Source of the DNA: Amycolatopsis arida
GTDB lineage: Bacteria; Actinomycetota; Actinomycetes; Mycobacteriales; Pseudonocardiaceae
Direction: 5' to 3'
NCBI RefSeq assembly: GCF_900115565.1
Contig: NZ_FOWW01000010.1
Coordinates: forward strand, 161,038 to 225,037
Length of the DNA: 64,000 bases
Each line of letters starts with the position of its first letter. Position 1 is the first letter of the stretch. Positions 8,795-17,216 of the stretch are shown piece after piece. The notes below the pieces were generated by a model. That model did no database searches. It saw only the letters and a program-made list of their open reading frames with translations, and was not told the DNA's origin. The position numbers and the translations under genes are program-made.

Positions 8795-8800
8795 TACCGT
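8795..8800 (+). promoter_or_regulatory. Candidate -10 (TACCGT), leaderless
   Basis: TACCGT ends 6 nt before ATG 8807, the usual geometry for a leaderless actinobacterial message. Confidence 0.5.
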
Positions 8801-8806
8801 TGAGCC

Positions 8807-9106
8807 ATGGTCGATAACAGGGGCCCGGTGCGGCACCCGCGGTTCGACGACGACCTGGTGGGCCTCGACCCGGACGACCCGGAGGCCCAGGCCTTCGCCG
8901 CGCACCTGGACCGGATGCAGCGTTCCGGTCCCACCTTCACCGTCGAGGCGTCCCTCGCCGGGATCGCCGACTTCGCCGACTCCACCAACCGGACCGGTGG
9001 CCTGCGCTGGCTGGTCGCGGTCGTGGTGGTGTGCCTGATCCTGGTGGGGGTGCTGGTCTCCGCCTGGGACACCATCGGCAGGGCGCTGGAGTGGCTGGGC
9101 GGGTAA
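8807..9106 (+). CDS. Small membrane protein, function unknown
   Basis: 99 residues. The N-terminal 65 residues are acidic and soluble (RFDDDLVGLDPDDPEAQAF, then AHLDRMQRSGPTFTVEASLAGIADFA). One membrane helix follows near 68-90 (WLVAVVVVCLILVGVLVSAW). It sits 34 bp after the kinase gene and 10 bp before msrB, all on the same strand. I do not recognise a domain family. It resembles short DUF3040-like or kinase-neighbour membrane proteins in layout only. Confidence 0.7.
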   Translation: MVDNRGPVRHPRFDDDLVGLDPDDPEAQAFAAHLDRMQRSGPTFTVEASLAGIADFADSTNRTGGLRWLVAVVVVCLILVGVLVSAWDTIGRALEWLGG

Positions 9107-9109
9107 CCT
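9104..9109 (+). promoter_or_regulatory. Candidate -10 (TAACCT) before msrB
   Basis: TAACCT overlaps the stop of the preceding gene and ends 7 nt before ATG 9117. It favours ATG 9117 over the GTG three bases earlier. Confidence 0.45.
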
Positions 9110-9116
9110 GGCGGTG

Positions 9117-9557
9117 ATGACTCCCGACAGGAAACCCGTCATCGGCGCCACCCCCCGGGTGGTGAAGTCCGAGCAGGAGTGGCGCGCGCAGCTGTCCCCG
9201 CGGGAGTACGCGGTGCTGCGCGAGGCCGGCACCGAGCCGCCGTTCACCGGCGAGTACACCGACACCGAGACCACCGGCGTGTACCTGTGCCGGGCGTGCG
9301 GCGCCGAGCTGTTCCGCAGCGACACCAAGTTCGCCAGCCACTGCGGTTGGCCGTCGTTCTACGACCCCGCCGACTCCGATGCCGTGCTGTTGCGCGAGGA
9401 CCGCAGCATGGGCATGCACCGGGTCGAGGTGCTGTGCGCGTCCTGCCACAGCCACCTCGGCCACGTCTTCACCGGCGAGGGCTACGACATCCCCACCGAC
9501 CAGCGCTACTGCATCAACTCGATCGCGCTGAAGCTGGCCCCCGCGGACCAGCGGTAG
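9117..9557 (+). CDS. msrB: Peptide-methionine (R)-S-oxide reductase MsrB
   Basis: 146 residues, full length. It reduces the R-epimer of methionine sulfoxide in proteins, repairing oxidative damage with thioredoxin as reductant. Two CxxC pairs (C58/C61 and C107/C110) hold the structural zinc. HCGWPSFYDP, HSHLGHVF and the catalytic Cys132 in RYCINS are intact. The Mycobacterium counterpart, Rv2674, occupies the same place beside the heme genes. It ends 11 bp before the start of a GH3-like remnant. Confidence 0.95.
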   Translation: MTPDRKPVIGATPRVVKSEQEWRAQLSPREYAVLREAGTEPPFTGEYTDTETTGVYLCRACGAELFRSDTKFASHCGWPSFYDPADSDAVLLREDRSMGMHRVEVLCASCHSHLGHVFTGEGYDIPTDQRYCINSIALKLAPADQR

Positions 9558-9568
9558 CGGTCGACGCA

Positions 9569-9760
9569 GTGACCGTCGATTCCGCGCACCTCGGTCTGGA
9601 ACGCGCGCTGGCCCTGCTGTCCGGGCACGACACGTGGACCACCACGCCCGACGACGAGGCCGGGAGCCCGGCGATCGTGCCGACCGACGGCCCGCACGGC
9701 GTTCGCCGGCAGGCCGGAACGAGCGACCCACCGGGCTTTCACGACAGCCTGGCTACGGGA
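9569..9760 (+). pseudogene. Remnant of a GH3 beta-glucosidase N-terminus
   Basis: This short frame translates as a recognisable start of a glycoside hydrolase family 3 enzyme: LERALALLSGHDTWTT, then AIVPTDGPHGVRRQ and [14 protein letters not shown]. In intact GH3 enzymes the corresponding stretch is LLSGxDFWxT, then a Pro-Ala-Ile strand, then DGPHGxR and a short linker. After DSLATG the similarity stops, and the hemQ gene begins on the other strand. The several hundred residues carrying the catalytic Asp are absent. It is therefore a decayed fragment, left by deletion, between msrB and hemQ. The match is from family knowledge, not a search. Confidence 0.6.
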
Positions 9761-10454
9761 GGTTGGCGACCAGCTCGGCCGCCGGCACGCGGGTGCCGGT
9801 GTAGAACGGGATCTCCTCGCGGACGTGCCGGCGCGCCTCGGTGCCGCGCAGGTGCCGCATGAGGTCGACGATGCGGTGCAGCTCGTCGGCCTCGAAGGCG
9901 AGGATCCACTCGTAGTCGCCGAGGGCGAACGAGGCCACCGTGTTGGCCCGCACGTCCGGGTAGTCCCGCGCCTCCTTGCCGTGCTCGGCGAGCATCGCGC
10001 GGCGCTCCTGGTCGGGCAGCAGGTACCACTCGTAGGACCGCACGAACGGGTACACGCACACGTACCGACGGGGCTCCTCACCGGCGAGGAACGCGGGGAT
10101 GTGGCTGCGGTTGAACTCCGCCGGCCGGTGCAGCGCCACCTGGCTCCACACCGGGGTGGACACCCGGCCCAACGGCGTCCGCCGGAAGCCGGTGTAGGCG
10201 GCCTGCACCTGCTCGACGGCCTCCGCGTGCCACCACACCATGTAGTCGGCGTCGGCGCGCAGACCGGCGACGTCATACACGCCGCGGACCACGACGCCCT
10301 TGTCCGCCAGCCCGTCCAGGTACTCGGCCGTCTCACCGGCCGCGCGGGCGCGGTCGGCGACATCACCGGGCAGCCGGCCCGGCTCGACCCGGAACACCGA
10401 CCAGGCGGTGTAACGGATGGTCTCGTTGAGCTCTGCGTAGTTCAGCCTCGCCAT
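9753..10454 (-). CDS. hemQ: Coproheme decarboxylase HemQ (chlorite dismutase family)
   Basis: 233 residues. HemQ carries out the final step of the coproporphyrin-dependent heme pathway of Gram-positive bacteria, decarboxylating coproheme to heme b with peroxide. Family features seen are [15 protein letters not shown] at the N-terminus, YMVWWHAE, the core [15 protein letters not shown], and [24 protein letters not shown] with [11 protein letters not shown] in the C-terminal ferredoxin-like repeat. The start ATG at 10454 was chosen by comparison with the family. hemY lies 26 bp upstream on the same strand, and hemE before it, so hemE-hemY-hemQ form one operon. Ferrochelatase is not in the window. 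Confidence 0.93.
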   Translation of the reverse strand: MARLNYAELNETIRYTAWSVFRVEPGRLPGDVADRARAAGETAEYLDGLADKGVVVRGVYDVAGLRADADYMVWWHAEAVEQVQAAYTGFRRTPLGRVSTPVWSQVALHRPAEFNRSHIPAFLAGEEPRRYVCVYPFVRSYEWYLLPDQERRAMLAEHGKEARDYPDVRANTVASFALGDYEWILAFEADELHRIVDLMRHLRGTEARRHVREEIPFYTGTRVPAAELVANLP

Positions 10455-10480
10455 GCGCCCATCGTCCCACCACGCCCGGC

Positions 10481-11923
10481 TCAGCCGGCGGCGAGGCCAC
10501 CGCCGGCACCGCCACCGACACCGGCGGCGAGCGCGCGGGCGGCGGCCTCGGCGGTGGCGACGCACGCGGCGATGCCCACGCCGTGCAGGCTCGCCCCGGC
10601 GACGGCCAGCCCGGGCACCTCGGCGACGGCGCGCTCCACGCGGGCCACCCGCTCCCGGTGCCCGACGCCGTACTGAGGCAGCCCGCCACCCCACCGCACC
10701 ACCCGGCTCGCCACCGGCTCGGCGGCGACCCCGGTGAGCTCGGCCAGGTCGGCCCGCACCCGCCGGACCAGCTCGGCGTCGGTGGGGCGCACCGCGTCCG
10801 GCTCGCCGAACCGACCGACCGACCCGCGGACCAGGACCGGCGCGGCGGGGTCCGCGAGGTGGGCCCACTTGCGGCTGGAGAAGGTGAACGCCTTGGCGGC
10901 GAAGGGCGTGCCGTCGGCGTGCCGCTCCCCCGCCGCGACGAGCACCCCGGACGCCTCCGGCAGCGGAGTGCCGGGGGGCAGGGCCAGCGCCACCACCGCC
11001 ATCGACGCCAGCTCGATCTCGCCGAGCGCGGCGGACGCGGCCGGCACCGGCTCGGCGAGCAGCCTGCGCGCCGCCGGCGCGGGCACCGCGAGCAGCACCG
11101 CGTCGGCGTCCAGCTCGGCCGCCCCCTCGGGGGCGTGGCCGGGCGCGGCGGCGCCGAACACCAGCCGCCACCCACCCGGCCGGCGGCGCAGCGCGCGCAC
11201 CGGCACCCCCTGGCGCGGCCGCGCGCCGGCCCGCTCGGTCAGCCGGTCCACCAGCGCGCGCAGGCCACCGGTGAGCGTGGCGAACACCGGCGCCGATGAT
11301 CCAGTCGCCGGGCGCACCGCGGCGGCCGCGGCGGTGAGCGAGCCGGCGCCCGCGTCGACGGCGGCGGCCAGCGCGGGCAACGTCGCGCGCAGCCCGAGGG
11401 AGTCGGCGCCGCCCGCGTAGACGCCACCGAGCAGCGGGTCCACCAGCCGGTCCACCAGCTCGTCGCCGAACCTGGCACGCAACAGCGGGCCGAGCGCGAC
11501 GTCGCCGGTCGGCAGGGCCAGCGGCAGGTTCGGCTCGACGGCCACCGCGCGCCGCCCCGCCGGCGACAGCACGGCGTCCACGGCACCCCGCGCGGCCGGC
11601 ACCCCCATCACCGTGTCCCGGGGCAGCTCGCGGGTGACACCGCCGGCGCGAATCCGCGGCCGCGCGGGGGTGGGGTGGGTGAGCGCCGCACCGAGGCCCA
11701 GCTCCTCGGCCAACCGCACGGCCTCGGGCCGGCGGGCGAGGAACGCCTCGGCGCCCACGTCGTAGTGCCACCCGGCGAGCTCGACGGTGCGCAGCTTCCC
11801 GCCGAGCGTCCCGGTGGCCTCGCAGAGGAGGAGTTCGACGCGGTCGCCGAGCAGCGTGCGCAACCGGTAGGCGGCGGTGAGGCCGGCGATCCCGCCGCCC
11901 ACGACGGCGACGGTCCCGCTCAC
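10481..11923 (-). CDS. hemY: Coproporphyrinogen/protoporphyrinogen oxidase (HemY/CgoX)
   Basis: 480 residues. This FAD enzyme oxidises coproporphyrinogen III to coproporphyrin III in the branch completed by HemQ. The dinucleotide-binding start [17 protein letters not shown] is followed by the FAD Glu region, GGKLRT and [24 protein letters not shown] is typical of the family, and the C-terminal FAD motif [23 protein letters not shown] is intact. The GTG start overlaps the hemE stop by 4 bp. A Gly/Ala-rich tail closes the protein. Confidence 0.92.
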   Translation of the reverse strand: MSGTVAVVGGGIAGLTAAYRLRTLLGDRVELLLCEATGTLGGKLRTVELAGWHYDVGAEAFLARRPEAVRLAEELGLGAALTHPTPARPRIRAGGVTRELPRDTVMGVPAARGAVDAVLSPAGRRAVAVEPNLPLALPTGDVALGPLLRARFGDELVDRLVDPLLGGVYAGGADSLGLRATLPALAAAVDAGAGSLTAAAAAVRPATGSSAPVFATLTGGLRALVDRLTERAGARPRQGVPVRALRRRPGGWRLVFGAAAPGHAPEGAAELDADAVLLAVPAPAARRLLAEPVPAASAALGEIELASMAVVALALPPGTPLPEASGVLVAAGERHADGTPFAAKAFTFSSRKWAHLADPAAPVLVRGSVGRFGEPDAVRPTDAELVRRVRADLAELTGVAAEPVASRVVRWGGGLPQYGVGHRERVARVERAVAEVPGLAVAGASLHGVGIAACVATAEAAARALAAGVGGGAGGGLAAG

Positions 11924-13002
11924 AGCGTGTGGACCAGCTCGACGAGCCGGGTGAGCACGGCCGGGTCGGTCTCCGGCAGCACGCCGTGGCCGAGGTTGAA
12001 GATGTGCCCGCCGGCGGCCCTGCCCTCGGCGGCGATCCGCCGGGCCTGCGCCTCGACCACCGGCCACGGGGCCAGCAGCAGGGCCGGGTCGAGGTTGCCC
12101 TGCACCACCGGTGGCGGCCCGCCCAACCGGCGCACGGCCTCGTCCAGCGGGACCCGCCAGTCCACCCCGACGACGTCGGCGCCCGCGTCGCGCATCGCGC
12201 CGAGCAGCTCACCGGTGCCGACCCCGAAGTGGATCCTCGGCACCCCGGCGTCGGCCAGCCCGCCGAGCACCTTGGCCGAGTGCGGCAGCACGAACTCGCG
12301 GTAGTCCCGCTCGGACAGCGCGCCGGCCCAGGAGTCGAACAGCTGCACCGCGTCGACCCCGGCGTCGAGCTGGGTGCGCAGGAAGGTCAGCGCGATGTCG
12401 GCCAGCCGGTCGGCCAGCCGGTGCCACAACGCGGGCTCGGCGTGCATCAACGCCTTGGTGTGCTCGTGGTGCCGACTCGGGCCGCCCTCGATCAGGTAGG
12501 AGGCCAGCGTGAACGGCGCGCCGGCGAAGCCGATCAGCGGGGTGACGTCCAGCGCGTCGACCAGCAGCCGCACCCCGTCGGCCACCGGATTGACCTGGTC
12601 CGGCTCGAGCGCGGGCAGCGCCGCGACGTCCGCCGCCGACCGCACCGGCCGGGCGACCACCGGGCCGGTGCCGGCGACGATGTCGATGCCGACGCCGGCG
12701 GCGCGCAGCGGCACCACGATGTCACTGAACAGGATGGCGGCGTCGACCCCGTGCCGGCGTACCGGCTGCAGGGTGATCTCGGTGAGCAGCTCCGGGTCGA
12801 AGCAGGCGCGCAGCATCGACACGTCGGCGCGCAGCGCCCGATACTCCGGCAGCGACCGGCCCGCCTGCCGCATGAACCACACGGGCAGGTGCGCGGGGCG
12901 GCCGCCGCGGGCGGCGACGAGGAACGGGGCGTCGGCGAGGTCCCGGCGCGCCGCCGGGGGCTGGGAGCGCTCCGTCTGCTCGGACTGCGAAGGGAGAGGC
13001 AT
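11920..13002 (-). CDS. hemE: Uroporphyrinogen decarboxylase HemE
   Basis: 360 residues. It converts uroporphyrinogen III to coproporphyrinogen III, the entry to the heme branch encoded by the two genes that follow. The conserved blocks [52 protein letters not shown] and GNLDP, and the C-terminal [13 protein letters not shown], are all present. ATG 13002 gives a family-length N-terminus. An in-frame ATG at 13029 would add nine residues. GATAAT on the minus strand (plus positions 13007-13012) lies just upstream of ATG 13002 and suggests a near-leaderless message. The gene is divergent from the DUF3000 gene. Confidence 0.94.
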   Translation of the reverse strand: MPLPSQSEQTERSQPPAARRDLADAPFLVAARGGRPAHLPVWFMRQAGRSLPEYRALRADVSMLRACFDPELLTEITLQPVRRHGVDAAILFSDIVVPLRAAGVGIDIVAGTGPVVARPVRSAADVAALPALEPDQVNPVADGVRLLVDALDVTPLIGFAGAPFTLASYLIEGGPSRHHEHTKALMHAEPALWHRLADRLADIALTFLRTQLDAGVDAVQLFDSWAGALSERDYREFVLPHSAKVLGGLADAGVPRIHFGVGTGELLGAMRDAGADVVGVDWRVPLDEAVRRLGGPPPVVQGNLDPALLLAPWPVVEAQARRIAAEGRAAGGHIFNLGHGVLPETDPAVLTRLVELVHTL

Positions 13003-13087
13003 CGGGATTATCGTCCCACGGGCAGACATGGGACGTTCGGGGCGGCTCGCTCGGCGTGCCTGCGCCCCACCCGGGCGCTCGGCGCCG

Positions 13088-13093
13088 TATGGT
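13088..13093 (+). promoter_or_regulatory. Candidate -10 (TATGGT), leaderless
   Basis: TATGGT ends 6 nt before GTG 13100. It lies within the hemE/DUF3000 divergent region. Confidence 0.55.
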
Positions 13094-13099
13094 CGGGCG

Positions 13100-13663
13100 G
13101 TGACCGCCAAGACGCAAGCGCCCGAGTTGTTCCGCGAGGCCGTCGCGGCGCTGCGCTCGGTGCGGCCCCGGCCCGAGGTGACCCTGGAGCCGATCCGCCC
13201 GCCGCAGCGGCTGGCGCCCTGGTCCTACGCGCTCGCCGGCGAGGTCACCGGACCCGCGGACGTGCTCGCGTCCGGCCGGCTGGTCCTGCTGCACGACCCG
13301 GACGGCCAGGAGTCGTGGAACGGGGTGCTCCGCCTCGTCGTGTACGTGCGCGCGGAGCTCGACCGGGAGCTGGCCACCGACCCGTTCCTGCCGGCCGTGG
13401 GCTGGTCGTGGCTGACCGAGGCGCTGGAGAACTCCGAGGCGACCTGGACCGCGCTCGGCGGCACGGTCACCGAGACCTCCTCCGCGCGGTTCGGCGACAT
13501 CGCCGGGCCGGCCCGCACCGACGACCTCGAGGTGCGGGCGTCGTGGACGCCGACAAACGCCGACCTGGGGCCGCACGGCGCCGCGTTCTGCCAGCTGCTG
13601 GCGAGTATGGTGGGGCTGCCGCCCGTGGGCGTGACGATGTTCGGCCAGCGCCAGTCCTCCTGA
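13100..13663 (+). CDS. DUF3000 family protein
   Basis: 187 residues, soluble, no signal peptide. It matches the actinobacterial DUF3000 family in motifs I recall: [47 protein letters not shown], and a C-terminal block ending GVTMFGQR. The mycobacterial counterpart is Rv2680, beside hemE and the RNase D-like gene. No biochemical role is established. The fixed position next to hemE suggests a conserved regulatory arrangement rather than a shared pathway. Confidence 0.85.
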   Translation: MTAKTQAPELFREAVAALRSVRPRPEVTLEPIRPPQRLAPWSYALAGEVTGPADVLASGRLVLLHDPDGQESWNGVLRLVVYVRAELDRELATDPFLPAVGWSWLTEALENSEATWTALGGTVTETSSARFGDIAGPARTDDLEVRASWTPTNADLGPHGAAFCQLLASMVGLPPVGVTMFGQRQSS

Positions 13664-14071
13664 GCCCGCTCCCGCCGAGCCGCTCCCCGTCGCGACGGCG
13701 GTCACCCGGGTGAGACGACCCGGAGCACGACTCGGCGACCGCCTCGACGACCGTCCGTGCCCGGCTCCCGGTGCCCGCCGGGCCCGGTGCACACGCCGTC
13801 TGCACGCGCTGAGCGGTGCCGGTAATCCTTCTTCATCGTGCTCCCAGCGCAATACGTTAGCCACTCGGCGTGTTGTCGCCCGATCGTGCTACGTCGGGGC
13901 CTGAAGTCACCAACAGATCCAGATCCATACCCGTTAGAACCCCCCGCTGACCCACTCGTGCGGCTAGAGTGCTTCCGACGACACCACTTTCGGTCTAAAG
14001 CTGGCGCGGCTGATCGGCCGAAAGTCCCGGTGCCGGTCGGGGGGCACGACCGACTCCAGGGAGGTAGTGAC
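13664..14071 (+). promoter_or_regulatory. Long 5' region with two inverted repeats before a response regulator
   Basis: The 408-bp gap holds no gene I can support. Its 3' part is structured. ACTTTCGG at 13986-13993 pairs with CCGAAAGT at 14018-14025. CGGTCG at 14034-14039 pairs with CGACCG at 14047-14052 around a 7-nt loop. The second hairpin ends 6 nt before GGGAGGT at 14059-14065, the ribosome site for GTG 14072. This is the shape of a regulated leader or an operator region. Confidence 0.5.
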
Positions 14072-14788
14072 GTGGCTGCCGTCGGCTTATCTCAGGCCGT
14101 CCGATCCACGCCAGCCGGCGCATTGCCGGCGAGCATGGTTCCGCATCCGCGGGAAGAGCTGTTTTCCGTGTTGGTGGTCGACGACCACCCGCTGCTGAGG
14201 GAGGCAATCGCCGCACGACTCGCACAGATGGGCGCGGGCACCGTCCACGAGGCCGCCACGGTGGCCGAGGCGAGGGCGAGGGCGTCGGCCACCGGGCCGT
14301 GCGACCTCGCGATCCTCGACCTCGGGTTGCCCGACGGCAGTGGCATCGAGCTGGTTACGGAGCTCCGTAGCAGCGGCTGGCCACGTGTGGTGGTGCTCGC
14401 GTCGTCCGACGATCCGTACGCGGTGCGCTCGGCGTTCCAGGCGGGCGCGCAGGCGTACCTGTTGAAGTCCGCGTCGCCGGTGGTGGTCACCGACGGCGTC
14501 CGCAGGGTGCTCGAGGGCGGCGTGTACGCCGACCCGAGCGTGGCACCCGTGTTGGCCACCGGCACCAGGGTCGCCGGCACCGACAACACGCCGCGCGAGC
14601 TGTCCGCGCGGGAGGTCGAGGTGCTGCAGCTGGTCGCCGACGGCCAGTCCAACAAGGAGATCGGTGAGGAGCTGAGCCTGTCCGCGCTCACGGTGAAGTC
14701 ACACCTGTCGCGGATCGGGCGCAAGCTCGGCACCGGCGACCGGGCGCAGATGGTCGCACTGGCCATGCGTGCCGGCGTCATCCGCTGA
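14072..14788 (+). CDS. LuxR/NarL-type response regulator
   Basis: 238 residues: a 30-residue N-terminal extension, a receiver domain, then a LuxR helix-turn-helix. The receiver shows VVDDHPLL, the likely phospho-acceptor Asp83 in LAILDLGLPDGSG, the conserved Ser in LASS and Lys in YLLKSASP. The DNA-binding part has ELSAREVEVLQLVADGQSNKEIGEELSLSALTVKSHLSRI in shortened form at residues 170-220. No kinase gene is adjacent, so it is an orphan regulator. GTG 14072 is supported by GGGAGGT 6 nt upstream and by the unusual leader described separately. Its targets are unknown. Confidence 0.88.
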   Translation: MAAVGLSQAVRSTPAGALPASMVPHPREELFSVLVVDDHPLLREAIAARLAQMGAGTVHEAATVAEARARASATGPCDLAILDLGLPDGSGIELVTELRSSGWPRVVVLASSDDPYAVRSAFQAGAQAYLLKSASPVVVTDGVRRVLEGGVYADPSVAPVLATGTRVAGTDNTPRELSAREVEVLQLVADGQSNKEIGEELSLSALTVKSHLSRIGRKLGTGDRAQMVALAMRAGVIR

Positions 14789-14853
14789 ACCGACGGCCCT
14801 GCGGGGCGGGCGACCAGGCGCGGCACGCCCGTCCCGTAGGGTCATGGTTCGAT

Positions 14854-14867
14854 CCCTCGATCGAGGG
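14854..14867. promoter_or_regulatory. Perfect 14-bp palindrome CCCTCGATCGAGGG
   Basis: It lies between the response regulator and the RNase D-like gene, 95 bp before the latter's start. It could be an operator or a short terminator hairpin; no run of T follows. Downstream, at about 14908-14955, the octamer CAGCGGTA or a close variant recurs four times. Confidence 0.45.
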
Positions 14868-14962
14868 TTCGGTGCGGGACGGCCTCATCAGGGCACGGCG
14901 ATCACGAGCGACAGCGGTACGGCAGCGGCAGGACAGCGGTAGAGGGCAGCGGTAAAGACACA

Positions 14963-16204
14963 GTGGAGAACGCGGCATCCGGTTCCGAGGCGGCGGAGGA
15001 GTCCGCGCCCATCCCACTGACCGAGCCGACCGAGGGCACTCCCCCGGTCGTCACCGACCCCGCCACGCTGCGGGCGGCGTGCGCGCGGCTGGCCGCCGGC
15101 ACCGGCGCGGTCGCGGTGGACACCGAGCGCGCGTCCGGCTACCGGTACTGGCCGAAGGCGTACCTGGTGCAGCTGCGCCGGGAGAGCGCGGGCAGCGTCC
15201 TCGTCGACCCCGTCGCGCTGGACGGCGACCTGTCACCGCTGGTCGAGGTGATCAACGGCGAGGAGTGGGTGCTGCACGCGGCGTCGCAGGACCTGCCCTG
15301 CCTTGCCGAGCTCGACCTGCGGCCGGCGCGGCTGTTCGACACCGAGCTGGCCGGGCGGCTCGCCGGGTTCGAGCGGGTGGCGCTGGGCACGCTCGTCGAG
15401 CAGTTGCTGGGCTACCGGCTGGAGAAGGGCCACAGCGCGGTGGACTGGTCCACCCGGCCGTTGCCCGAGCCGTGGCTGAACTACGCGGCGCTGGACGTCG
15501 AGCTGCTGATCCCGTTGCGCGAGAAGTTGGAGGCCGAGCTGTCCGCGCAGGGCAAGCTCGAGTGGGCCTACCAGGAGTTCGAGGCGGTGCGGACCGCGCC
15601 GCCGGCGGCGCCGCGCAGTGAGCCGTGGCGGCGGACCTCGGGCATCCACAAGATCCGCAGCCCGCGGAAGCTGGCGGCGGTGCGGGCGCTGTGGGAGGCG
15701 CGGGACGAGCTGGCCCGCAAGCGGGACCGAGCGCCGAGCCGCATCCTGCCGGACAGCGCGATCATCAGCGCGGTGCTCGCCGACGCGCGCACCGCGGCCG
15801 ACCTGCAGGCACTGCCGGTCTTCGGCGGGCGGGTGCAGCGCCGGTACTCCAGCCACTGGCTGCGGCGGCTGCAGGCCGCGCGGGTGCTGCCGGAGTCGGA
15901 GCTGCCGGCGCCGGCGGGACCACCCGAGGGCCCGCCCCCGGTGAATCGGTGGGCGGACAAGGATCCGGACGCCGCGGCCCGGCTGGCGGCCGCCAGGACG
16001 GAGCTGACCTCGCTCGCCGAGCACCACCGGCTGCCGGTGGAGAACCTGCTGCTGCCCGACCTCGTACGCCGCACGTGCTGGCAGCCGCCGGAGGATCGTT
16101 CCCCCGAGGGCGTGGCCGAGACGCTGCGCGCCGGCGGCGCCCGACCGTGGCAGGTCGAGCTGACCGCCGAGTCGCTCAGCCGCGCCCTCCACGCCACCGC
16201 CTGA
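14963..16204 (+). CDS. RNase D-like 3'-5' exonuclease with HRDC domain
   Basis: 413 residues. The DEDD exonuclease domain occupies about 30-215: motif I VAVDTERASGYRY (Asp53, Glu55), motif II HAASQDLPCL, and motif III LNYAALDVELL with the Tyr/Asp of the DEDDy type. An HRDC helical domain follows (AVRALWEARDELARKRD, then RILPDSAIISAV). A second HRDC-like C-terminal part is weaker. It probably trims structured RNAs. Mycobacterium Rv2681 is the positional counterpart, and the sequence DPATLRAACARLAAGTG fits it well. GTG 14963 follows a short repeat-containing leader. Confidence 0.88.
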   Translation: MENAASGSEAAEESAPIPLTEPTEGTPPVVTDPATLRAACARLAAGTGAVAVDTERASGYRYWPKAYLVQLRRESAGSVLVDPVALDGDLSPLVEVINGEEWVLHAASQDLPCLAELDLRPARLFDTELAGRLAGFERVALGTLVEQLLGYRLEKGHSAVDWSTRPLPEPWLNYAALDVELLIPLREKLEAELSAQGKLEWAYQEFEAVRTAPPAAPRSEPWRRTSGIHKIRSPRKLAAVRALWEARDELARKRDRAPSRILPDSAIISAVLADARTAADLQALPVFGGRVQRRYSSHWLRRLQAARVLPESELPAPAGPPEGPPPVNRWADKDPDAAARLAAARTELTSLAEHHRLPVENLLLPDLVRRTCWQPPEDRSPEGVAETLRAGGARPWQVELTAESLSRALHATA

Positions 16205-16297
16205 CCGCGGCTGGCCCTGACCCTGTCCGCGGCCTCCGCGGCAGTCGGCGGGCGAGGGCTGGCTGGCTTCGGTCGTGCCGCCGGCGAACAAGAGCGC

Positions 16298-16320
16298 GAC
16301 GGTATAGGTCGTTATACGTC
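16298..16320. terminator. Weak inverted repeat between convergent genes
   Basis: GACGGTATA and TATACGTC can pair with one bulged base around GGTCGT. It lies between the convergent RNase D and aldo/keto reductase genes and may terminate either. It is AT-rich against its surroundings. No T-run. Confidence 0.3.
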
Positions 16321-16373
16321 GGGAGGCCCGCCGTAGCACTAATGGGCCTCGCTTGCCACGGATGTGCTACGCG

Positions 16374-17201
16374 CTAGGTCTCGTCGGGGTGGGGGCCGAG
16401 GCGCTGGCCACGCTCCAGGGTGGCGAAGCCGGCGATGTCCTGGCTGTCCAGCTCGAAGTCGAGGATCGCGGCGTTCTCCGCGATGCGCTCCGAGTGCGCG
16501 GACTTCGGGATCACCACGTGCCCCATCTCGAGGTGCCAGCGCAGCACCACCTGGGCCGGCGTCCTGCCATGCTTCTGAGCCACCGTCCGGACCACCTCCT
16601 CGGCGAACAGCTCGGGCCCGCCGCCCAGCGGCCGCCACGCCTCGGTGACGATGCCGTGCCGCTGGTGGAAGTCCCGCAGCGCCGCCTGCTGCAACCACGG
16701 GTGCAGCTCGACCTGGTTGACCGCCGGCGGGATGTCCGTCTCGGCCAGCAGCCGCTCCAGGTGCGGCGCCTGGAAGTTGGACACCCCGATCGCCCTGGCG
16801 CCGCCGTCGGCGAGGATCTTCTCCAGCGCCCGCCACGTCTCCACGTACCGGTCCAGTCGCGGCTGCGGCCAGTGGACCAGGTAGAGGTCCACGTAGTCCA
16901 GGCCGAGCTCGCGCCGGCTGGTGTCGAACGCCCGCAGCGCCGCGTCGTAGCCGTGCTCGGTGTTCCACAGCTTGGTGGTGACGAACAGCTCCTCCCGCGG
17001 CAGGCCGCAGTCGCGCACCGCCTGCCCGACCCCGCGCTCGTTGCCGTACAACGACGCGGTGTCGATGCCGCGGTAGCCCAGCTCGATCGCGGTGCGCACC
17101 AGGGTGGTCGTCTCGTCGGCGGGGATCTTGTACACCCCGAACCCGAGCCGGGGCATGAACACGTTCTCGCGTATCTCGACCGTCCGTGACGTCACAGTCA
17201 T
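16374..17201 (-). CDS. Aldo/keto reductase
   Basis: 275 residues from ATG 17201; GTG 17210 would add three. It is an NADPH-dependent reductase of the AKR5-like group. The tetrad is visible: Asp in GYRGIDTASLYGNE, Tyr in SLYGNE, Lys in TTKLWN and His in YLVHWPQP. The cofactor end has VIPKSAHSERIAENA. These enzymes reduce aldehydes or 2,5-diketo-gluconate-like substrates; the substrate here is unknown. It follows the histidine kinase by about 15 bp on the same strand and may be transcribed with it. Confidence 0.9.
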   Translation of the reverse strand: MTVTSRTVEIRENVFMPRLGFGVYKIPADETTTLVRTAIELGYRGIDTASLYGNERGVGQAVRDCGLPREELFVTTKLWNTEHGYDAALRAFDTSRRELGLDYVDLYLVHWPQPRLDRYVETWRALEKILADGGARAIGVSNFQAPHLERLLAETDIPPAVNQVELHPWLQQAALRDFHQRHGIVTEAWRPLGGGPELFAEEVVRTVAQKHGRTPAQVVLRWHLEMGHVVIPKSAHSERIAENAAILDFELDSQDIAGFATLERGQRLGPHPDET

Positions 17202-17216
17202 GACCGGCACGGTAGC

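Noticed and set aside
13838..14071. N-terminal extension of the orphan response regulator
   Set aside because: The strong ribosome site at 14059-14065 fixes GTG 14072, and the upstream part contains inverted repeats expected of a leader.
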